Position numbers and translations under genes: made by a program | Part shown: positions 56,661 through 64,000 of the stretch, piece by piece | Layout of the letters: the number at the start of each line of letters is the position of its first letter | How positions within the stretch are numbered: position 1 is the stretch's first letter | Notes under the pieces: generated by a model | What the model was told of the DNA's origin: nothing | The model's input: only the letters and a program-made list of their open reading frames with translations | Databases searched by the model: none | Assembly: GCF_042477335.2 (NCBI RefSeq) | Contig: NC_091264.1 | Span: forward strand, 32,613,386-32,677,385 | Direction of reading: 5' to 3' | DNA from: Ovis canadensis | Taxonomy: Eukaryota; Chordata; Mammalia; Artiodactyla; Bovidae | Length of the DNA: 64,000 bases

Positions 56661-58339
56661 GGGATTTCGCATCTCTCAACTTCACTGCCCTCTAAAGGTC
56701 ATCAGCTCCCTCTTCCCTGAAGGACCAGCCCCTCCTCCCTGAGCATTCTCTGCACATCTTCCCTTCTCCACCCAGACCCCCAGGGCAAGCTGCCTCTCCA
56801 TCCTTGGGGCCCCAGGGAGAAGACAAGCCACCAGCCCTTCCCAGAGGGGGCCCAGCAGGCTTGAGCCTCCTGAATCTCTGACCCCCGGCCTGGCCTCTGG
56901 GGTGGGGGGCAGGGAAGGCCACTGGGAGCTTAACCCCAACAGGATGAAGGCGCCATAATGAGGGTCAGGCGGTTGGCTCAGCCTGCGGAAATCCCCAGCT
57001 TAGTAGGGGTGGAGGGGCTTCAGCCTAGGAGGGGCATCAGGGCAGAAGTGAGGGGGCAGGGGAGCCCAGACACATGGAGACCCCAGGGCCCCTCACCCCT
57101 AACCACCTCCTGAGAGGGCCTACTAGAAGCTCAGCACAGTTTACCCCCCTTTCAGGGCTGCTGACCCTCAGGGAGGGAGGGAAGGGCTGACCAGCCCCCC
57201 AACCACAGCCAGGATCATTCCCCCGAACCCAGCCTTTGGCAGAAGGAGGAGGGCGCTGATGGGAAAACGGAAAAAGGCTACGTGAGCGTTCCCAGGGCAA
57301 CACCGACTTCTCTCCAGCCTGTAATCCTCAGGCCTTGAGTGAGGGATCACTTTCCTCTGCGGAATGTAACACCGAGGGGACAAAACGGGGCAGAGGGACC
57401 TGGGGTGGGCGTGGGGGGCGCCAGAGCCAGGGAGTCGACTCTGCTGGGGGTCATTTCCAGCCCCCAGAAGGCCCTCCAGGAGGTGACAGCACAAAGAGGG
57501 GAGGGATCGTCCCACCCCCAACTCAGCCCAGGGCACGCGGTCTAGGGCTGGGCTGCAGCTCCTAGCAGACCCCCACCCAGAGCTCTCACACTGGGGGTCC
57601 CTTTGCTGACCACTCATTTATTTGTAGGGGCAATAACAGGTTCTAAGAGGTTAGAACCAGCTAAGGGCAGGACTTAGCGACCGAACAACAACAAAGACCA
57701 CGTAGCATCAGAACCACACCTAAGAGCCCCAGCTTCCCTAGAGGTGGCCCAGATGGGCCGGCAAGGACTGACAACCTGACGGCTCCAGAGTCCCCACTCC
57801 TGCCACAGCCAGCACCCTCCTGCCCTGCAGGGTCATAGGCGGGGCATGGCAAGCAGAGGGGAGGGGCATGCTAGTTACCATAAAGCTGTGATGGCTGGGA
57901 CCAGGCGTGCTCACACTGAGATTCAACACAGATTCCTCCAGAAAGCCTTCCAGGCTGATCCACAGAGGACCGAAAGTCCCCCTCCCCACACCCAGCCATG
58001 ACCTCCCAAAGGGTGTTCCACTCCCTAGCCTCACCCCTGGCCCAGCACGTAGGTTCTGCATCAGCCTTGGCTTTGCTCACTGGGAATTCTCCATGACCCA
58101 GGAAACCCTGAGGGCAGGATTCTGTAGACAGAGTACTGTGCCCAGCACAGCACTAGGTGCTCAGAGGGTCTGGAGTGAGAGGCTCTTGGAAAGATGGGAC
58201 AAGTCAGCTCAGGTCACAGAATCTGGAAAGAACCAACAATGGGAAGTGACCTCAAAACCCATCTGGTCCAGCCGCTCCCCCACCCACCCACATAACCTCC
58301 CATCTGGGGGATGACCTTCTGCCTCAACCCCTGCAGAAT
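56661..58339. other. Unique stretch, SINE-poor
   Basis: A 28-bp Bov-tA tail scrap lies at 57667-57694 ('ggacttagcgaccgaacaac'). No exon recognised. Confidence 0.4.
57667..57694 (+). mobile_element. Bov-tA 3' tail scrap
   Basis: 'ggacttagcgaccgaacaac' plus 'aacaaag' is the end of a BovA body. The rest of the element is absent. Confidence 0.6.
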
Positions 58340-58460
58340 CAGGTATCTTCACTCATTCTTTCGTTCATTCATTCACCCAATGGATTCACCCCACCAGCTT
58401 CTACATCTCAGGGGCAGAGGCAACCCAATTCATTTTCAAGGGCACGAGCTAAGTCCTTAA
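58340..58460 (-). mobile_element. Probable L2 tail, antisense
   Basis: (ttca)n-rich 'cattctttcgttcattcatt' followed by diverged text fits the end of an antisense L2. Confidence 0.4.
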
Positions 58461-59614
58461 CAAGAGGAGCCAGGAATCCATCAGCCATTCTTGCCGGCCC
58501 TGGCACAGTGCTAAGTAGAAATAGAAGACGCTGACCAGCTAACCCCAACACACACATCTCTGTTGCATGGCAGTGTTTACACCCAGCACATCCTGGGTTT
58601 CATTTCACACTCAACAACCATCCCAGGTGCTGCGGGCCTTCTTGATGAGTGGAAGCTGAGTCTGAGTGGAAGAATGACTTTGCCAGTGTGAATGAAGTGA
58701 GCCAGGATGCAGCCTGGACAGCTGTACTCCTGGTCCAGTGCACGCACACACACACAGACACACACACTGATCAGCTGGGGTCTCATGTGAAAGATGGGTT
58801 TAGCCTCGGGGGGAAAGAAAATGTGATTTAAGCTCCTAACTGTAAAATAATAACAGCGAAAGCAGGCCACAGGCCTGCTGGGTCCCAGACACTGCACTGT
58901 TTGTTAAAGGCAAGAGAAGCCAGTGGTGAATCAAGAGCTCCCACCACCCCTCCTCCGGGGCCCAGCTGGGCTGCCCTGGGCGGGCACATGCACGCACGCA
59001 CACATGCACACCCCCTGGTGGCGTGAGTCCCTGCACGTCCCAGGAGACGGGCTGTCCCAGCCCCTTCACTCCCCTCTGATAAGCCAGCGGCTTCCAGAGA
59101 GCCAGGCACGTCCCCTTCAGGCTGGCCATGTAGGGCACGTGCCAAGCCAGCTGCCAAGGCCCCGGTCCCCAGACCCTCTGGGCCCTAGAGCCACCTCCTC
59201 CATGGCTGACCTGCTCAACCTCAGGAACGGGGTAGGGTGGCGACCAGAATGTGAGACCCAGAGCCCCCACCCAAGCCCTTCCTCAGCCTGTGCTGCAGGC
59301 CTGGGGACATCATGAGGGGCCTGAGGCACCCTTTGTGGGCACCCGGCCCCTGGACACACTCTAGGCGGTACAGAGAAGTGAGGAGAGGCTGGGAAGAGGG
59401 GGGCAGATGAGGGTCCACCAGGAAAGCAGGCGACCAAGGGGAAAGTAGGAGTGGGCCTGGGAGAGGCAGAAATGTCTGTGTGAGATCTAGGCTGGGAATC
59501 AAGGAGACAGGGAGAGCTTGGCGGGGCGTGCTCACCGGGTAGGTGGAACTTAGGAGGGAGTCACCATGGGAATGTGGGAGGAGGCAATTAGCGAAAGGAC
59601 TCTGGAGCAGGTGG
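58461..59614. other. Unique stretch with CA-rich patches
   Basis: Short CA-type tract at 58739-58770 and 'gcacatgcacgcacgcacac' near 58985. No gene recognised. Confidence 0.4.
58739..58770 (+). repeat. CA-rich microsatellite
   Basis: (CA)n with GA interruptions. Confidence 0.85.
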
Positions 59615-59805
59615 AGCCGGGCTGGGACCTTTGTCTTGCCACTCAAAAGCTGGCTGACCTTAGGTGTGTGGCCTAGTCTCTCTAAGCCCCATCATATCAT
59701 GTGCAGAAAGGGGACAGGCGTCGTACCCACCTTGCAGATTTGTGGGAAGTAAACGAGGCCTTGGGTGTTAAAAGCGCCAGCACAGCACCTGGCCCACAGG
59801 ATCTC
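59615..59805 (+). mobile_element. MIR SINE
   Basis: 'tgccactcaaaagctggctg', 'agtctctctaagccccatca' and 'ccagcacagcacctggccca'. Confidence 0.75.
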
Positions 59806-60049
59806 CTCTGTTCACAGGAGCTGCTGTGAGGAAAGTGCAGGAAGGGGTCTGAGAACAAACCCGGGGTTGTTAGCAAGGTGGTGTGCAGGGCAGAGACGCA
59901 GCGGAGGGCCTGGGGCCACAGACTCCGGGTAACCTCCAGGTCCCTGTCCCTTGAGGGCTGTAGAGAAGACGGGATGATGCCACGGCTGCTATGTTGGATC
60001 CCAGAGGATTCTGGGAGCACACGTCTCACCCCACGCTCTCACCGTTCAC

Positions 60050-60145
60050 ACCAGGGGACTACAGAGAGGAAGCGGGGCTTGGCCAAGGTCACTCGGACAG
60101 CAAGGACAGGAGGCAGGTCTGCTAACCCCCAAGCTGCCTCCCTTC
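60050..60145 (-). mobile_element. MIR remnant, antisense
   Basis: 'cttggccaaggtcactcgga' and 'aggcaggtctgctaaccccc'. Confidence 0.45.
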
Positions 60146-61012
60146 CCTGTGAGCCGTGCTGACCCCTGTTTAGAAGGAGTCAAAGGCCCCCCTCTCCCCA
60201 ACTCCATGAAAGGGAAAGACCTGGAAGGCACGTTTCCTGGAAAGGAAGATGAAAGGCTGGGCTCCCGTTCCCGCCCGGGCTTGAATGAAGACCTTGCCGA
60301 GGCCTGTAGAATGTGTGGGCTTCCTGCAAAGCCCAGACCAAAGGCACCTCCTCTGGGAAGCCCTCCCTGCCCACACTGGCAGTGGTCCAAGTCTGCGTCC
60401 TGCAGTGTCCTCTCTCTGTGGCTTCAGCCCAGCCACCACCCTGGGCAGCGGCCAGGCTGTTTGCTGCACTGAGCAGGCGTTTTTGAGGCCAAGGGCAGGG
60501 TCTTGATCAAGCTGGAGGCCCCAGGCCCAACATGGTGATCAGCCGAGCGCTGGTGTGTATGGAAGGAAGGAACCCTGACCAGTTGGGCCCAGAGGCCCTG
60601 ACCAGGGGGCCCCGGGGTCAGGTCCTGGGGCAGCTGCCGTCCGGCCCTGGCCTGCCCCTCCCTGCCCTGTGCCCCATCCCTGGGCTAAGATCAAGTTTCT
60701 GGCGCAGACCCTACCCTGTCCTGAATGCCTGGCATTTACCAAAAGGGCAGAGACAGTGAGAAGGGCCTCACCTGTGCCTTCCGCTCAGAGAGGAGCCGGG
60801 CAGCAGGCCGGAGGGAGAGGAGTTAGGTTTCAAAGTGCCCAAAGATGACAGAATGAGAGCGGATCCTCGCCCTGTCCAAACAGACGAGGATTAATAGCTA
60901 GACTAGAGGATATGAGGCAGACGAAAAGAGGACAGCAGCCAGACCCCAACAGGAACAAAGGCCACGAACAGGCAGGTAGAGGAGATGTAGGCCCCTGAAG
61001 CTAACAAGCAAG
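60146..61012. other. Unique stretch with L2-like text
   Basis: 'cctcctctgggaagccctcc' around 60348 is L2-like. No exon recognised. Confidence 0.35.
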
Positions 61013-61028
61013 AGAAGAGACACTGACA

Positions 61029-61202
61029 GGGGCTTCCCTGGAGGTCTAGTGGCTAAGACTCCACACTCCCAGTGCAGGGGGCCCTGGGTTCAATCCCTGG
61101 TCAGGGAACTAGATCCTACATGCCTCAATTAACAGTTGAAGATCTCTCATGCCGCAGCAAAGACCCGGTGCAACTGAATAAGTGAAAAGTAACTTTTAAA
61201 AA
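61029..61202 (+). mobile_element. CHR-type SINE with 16-bp target duplication
   Basis: 'ggggcttccctggaggtcta' with 'gggttcaatccctggtcagg' and an A-rich end. agaagag(a/g)cactgaca flanks it at 61013-61028 and 61203-61218. It closes the SINE-poor interval. Confidence 0.92.
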
Positions 61203-61439
61203 AGAAGAGGCACTGACAATCACAGGCATCACCTCTGGAGGATGGACAAAAATGAAGAGAAGGCCAGCCCTGCAGGGAGGTGGGGACTCAGCAACCCTGA
61301 GCTCTGTGCAGCACAGACAGGGGTGGGCTGTGCTTAATTGAACCCAGTAACCCCACTCATGATTACATTCCAGGAATCTCAGCCCCGACCTTACGCTGTC
61401 TCCACTGGCCCAGCCCCTCCCTGACCCAGTCTGTCTGGT

Positions 61440-61565
61440 CTTATTGTGGTTATTCACTTTCTGGTTACCTCTGCTTCTACATCTGGATAATGAGGACCAG
61501 AATCATTGGCAGGGGGATAAGGATGAAGATTAAATGAGGAAGCGCTTCATAAATGCTCATTCATC
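61440..61565 (+). mobile_element. MIR SINE
   Basis: 'ctgcttctacatctggataa', 'agattaaatgaggaagcgct' and 'tcataaatgctcattc'. A short antisense MIR-like piece, 'ggtcacacagccaggcagtg', follows at about 61605. Confidence 0.7.
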
Positions 61566-62014
61566 ACCAGGAATGCTCATTCCTCCAGGGGAGGAAGCCA
61601 GCCGGGGTCACACAGCCAGGCAGTGGCAGAGCTGGCTTATTCACAGGTGCAGGACACAGAGCCAGCTGCCATCCCCTCCTCTTCCCAGAAGGCTTGCCGG
61701 CCAGTAGACAGATTGTCTGCATTCAGAGTCCAGAATGATGTCCCTGGGACCATCCCCGCTCCAGCCCCCAGTCCTACTCCTGGAACCTCCAACTCTGGGG
61801 AGCCCCAGAAACCCTGTGGGGCAAGATGCAAGCCAGTGGGGGAGGGCTAGGCAAGAAGGAGGCAGAAGCCTTTATCCTTCCCCCAGGAGCACACAGGGGT
61901 CACGGGATATCTGTGGGAGAATGCATCCAGACTCAGGGCCTCTATCAGGGGCTGCTGAGTGAGACCTAAGCCAAGTGTCTTAGCTGGGCCCAGACTCTCT
62001 TTTCACAACAATAG
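61566..62014. other. Unique stretch
   Basis: No gene recognised. Confidence 0.4.
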
Positions 62015-62270
62015 TTAATAAAAGTAATAATCATCCAACAAGTGTATAGCTCCTACTATATCCAAGGCAGCATTCTGTCTACCTTGTGTATATTATCTCA
62101 TTTAATTCTCACAACAATCCTAAGAGGCCAGTGTTGTTATTGTTCCCATTTTAGAGATGAAACTAAGGCTCTGAGAACAAGTCACTTAACTTGTAAACAG
62201 CAGAGCTAGGATTTGATTGCAGGCTGTCTGCCTTGGGTCTGTGTCTTTAATCACCCCAATACACGCTCAG
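62015..62270 (-). mobile_element. MIR SINE, near full length, antisense
   Basis: 'ctcctactatatccaaggca', 'tatctcatttaattctcaca', 'cattttagagatgaaactaa' and 'gagctaggatttgattgcag'. It spans tail, core and part of the tRNA head. Confidence 0.9.
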
Positions 62271-62754
62271 GGAGTGATAGCCCTCCCCAGATGGTGCTTC
62301 TCATTTCCCAGGTGTCTGGTGGTTGTCGATATTGAGGCTCAATCACAAAGGGGCACAGCCCATGCCTCTTTCCCCACTAGGCCTCCTGGGAGCTCAGATG
62401 GTGGGGAGACCAGGCAAGGCAGCAGCTGGTACCCCATTTTCACCCACATGCGTGGGGCAGGGTCTTCAGCTAGGGCATCCAGTGCTGTCCTGCGGGCAGG
62501 ACCTCCACCCACCTCTTGCTCAGGAAAGCAGAGTAGGAGAAAGTAAGCTGAGAGAGACAGTATTAGAGGGATGGACTTGAATTCTTTCTTTTTTTCCTTC
62601 TTAATTTGAATCATTCCTACAAAGTTGACCAAAGTCAGTAACAAATTAAAATTCTGAAACACCCTCACAACCAGTCATAGTGTGGCCCTGGAGAATCTCT
62701 ATCCTCTGTTATACGGCAGCAGCTGGGCATCACCTTCCCTCTCCCCTCCAGAGC
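62271..62754. other. Unique stretch
   Basis: No gene recognised. Confidence 0.4.
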
Positions 62755-62970
62755 TTATCCCTCTGCAATAAGTGGCTACATATTCGTTAACCTCTCTGGG
62801 CCTCAGTTTTCTCATCTGTAAAGTGGGGATGATAATAGCATCCCATAACAATTGTTACAGGTTTAAATGAAGTAGGTCCATATGTAACATATGTACAACC
62901 ATCAGCCCAGTGCCTGGCATGTAGTAGGCACACAACACTGGCTACTGGCATGATACTGCTATCAGCACCA
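62755..62970 (+). mobile_element. MIR SINE
   Basis: 'gggcctcagttttctcatct', 'gtggggatgataatagcatc' and 'ccagtgcctggcatgtagta'. Confidence 0.87.
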
Positions 62971-62979
62971 GCCCCAACC

Positions 62980-63068
62980 AAGCTGTGGGCTCCACTGGGG
63001 AAGAAAACTTTGTTGATCTTTGTCTACCTCAGCATTTTCCAAAGGGCTTAGCACACAGATGCTCTGTA
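62980..63068 (+). mobile_element. L2 3' trace
   Basis: 'gtgggctccactggggaaga' and 'aaagggcttagcacacagat'. Confidence 0.45.
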
Positions 63069-63354
63069 TCTTTTTTTTTTTTGGCTGCACTGGGTCTTCA
63101 TTACTGCATGAAGGCTTTCTCTAGTTGCGGTGAGTGAGGGCTGCTCTTCCTTGCTGTGCGTGGGCTTCTCATTGCGGTGGCTTCTCTCATTGTGGAGCAC
63201 GGGCTCTAGAGCTCAGGTTAAGTAGTTGCTGCATGCAGGCTTAGTAGCCACTCAGTGGCCCCAGGGCACGTGGAATCTTCCCAGACCAGGGATCAAACTC
63301 ATATCCCCTGCACTGGCAGGCGAATTCCCAACCACCGGACCACCAGGGAAGTCC
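63069..63354 (-). mobile_element. CHR-2-like SINE, antisense
   Basis: T run, 'ggctgcactgggtcttcatt', 'gtgagtgagggctgctcttc', 'cagaccagggatcaaactca', end 'gaccaccagggaagtccc'. Near full length. Confidence 0.92.
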
Positions 63355-64000
63355 CAGCATTCCATGTCTTAAGCTGAGTTTTCCAGAAGCAGATCTGGAG
63401 AGAGGGTTCTGGCTAGGCAAGTTCCTAAGGGAGTGCTCCCAGGGGACGTGAAAGGGACTGGGGAAGCAAGAGGGGAGAGCAAGAGGCCAGGAAGGGGACG
63501 GAGGATGCCTGCAGTCCACGCTGTATAGGGGGCTCAGGACTGAAAGCTGTTCCCATGCCAGGCCAGAGAGCTGGGTCTTGCCCACCCCCGTGTCACAGTC
63601 ATTGGCTCAGGGCCGCCTGGGGCATGAACTTCTGGGCACTTCTGCTGCTCCAGTAGCGGAAGGCAGTCTGCAGAGAGCTCGCACACAGGGAAAACGCTCG
63701 AAGGGCAGCTGGTCCTCAGAAATGGAGAAGAGGTCCCAGGGGATCTGCTACACTCAGTAACTGTCTTCTGGGTTGAGCAGAAATCAGCCCCAGCCCAGCC
63801 TTAAGGGTTGTGGTTCCCTGTGAAGTCCAGGGTGGTGGAGACAGAGGGGAGCAGCTTTAACTTACCCAGAGTCCCAGCTGGTCAGAGCCAGGAGGGTCCT
63901 CTGAGTAGCCAGCCGCCCCACCAACTGAGCAAGGGCAGGCCTGGGGCTGCCTGAGATGGTCTAGGAGCCCCAACTCCGTGCCTGACACAAACGCTAAGTT
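63355..64000. other. Unique stretch to window edge
   Basis: No exon recognised. Part (63380-63600) has a purine-rich, old-repeat flavour that I cannot assign. Confidence 0.35.

Overview
This is a window of nuclear genomic DNA from a ruminant, probably bovid. The diagnosis rests on its repeats. About forty SINEs of the tRNA-Glu-headed Bov-tA/Bov-A2 and CHR types are present, together with two 3' fragments of the RTE-type LINE BovB. Older mammalian repeats (MIR, L2, L1M, MLT1, MER5) fill much of the rest. I could not recognise any exon of a known protein-coding gene on either strand, so the window reads as intergenic or intronic DNA. The species and the neighbouring genes cannot be named from the sequence alone.

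Layout. 0-12.9 kb is repeat-dense: a stack of nested insertions in an ancient repeat (2.4-4.5 kb), an MLT1 LTR (5.4-6.0 kb), two BovB fragments (8.76-10.06 kb) and an old L1 (10.1-12.2 kb) cut by younger SINEs. 12.9-45 kb is GC-richer and mostly unique, with scattered Bov-tA, CHR, MIR and L2 copies, several microsatellites, a TAAT-rich block at 28.8-29.1 kb, and a small CpG-rich patch with a perfect NRF1-type site at 42.6 kb. 45.5-48.1 kb is an antisense L1 relic split by two SINEs. It is followed by a sequence ending in a poly(A) run (48.1-48.7 kb) that may be a processed retrocopy.

49.7-61.0 kb is the most gene-like part. It has two CpG-island-like blocks (about 50.0-50.35 and 53.1-53.4 kb), a TAAT-motif cluster at 52.6 kb, and an AT-rich block of octamer motifs (ATTTGCAT and variants) at 53.42-53.46 kb just beside the second island. 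Ruminant SINEs are almost absent over this 11.3 kb, although they occur about every 1.7 kb elsewhere. These are properties of promoter or developmental-enhancer territory, but no transcript, splice structure or product can be demonstrated here.

I found no new molecular system. The leads most worth checking are the regulatory-looking block at 52.6-53.5 kb, the possible retrocopy at 48.1 kb, a possible signal-peptide exon on the minus strand at 39.8 kb, and several informative nested or inverted transposon arrangements.
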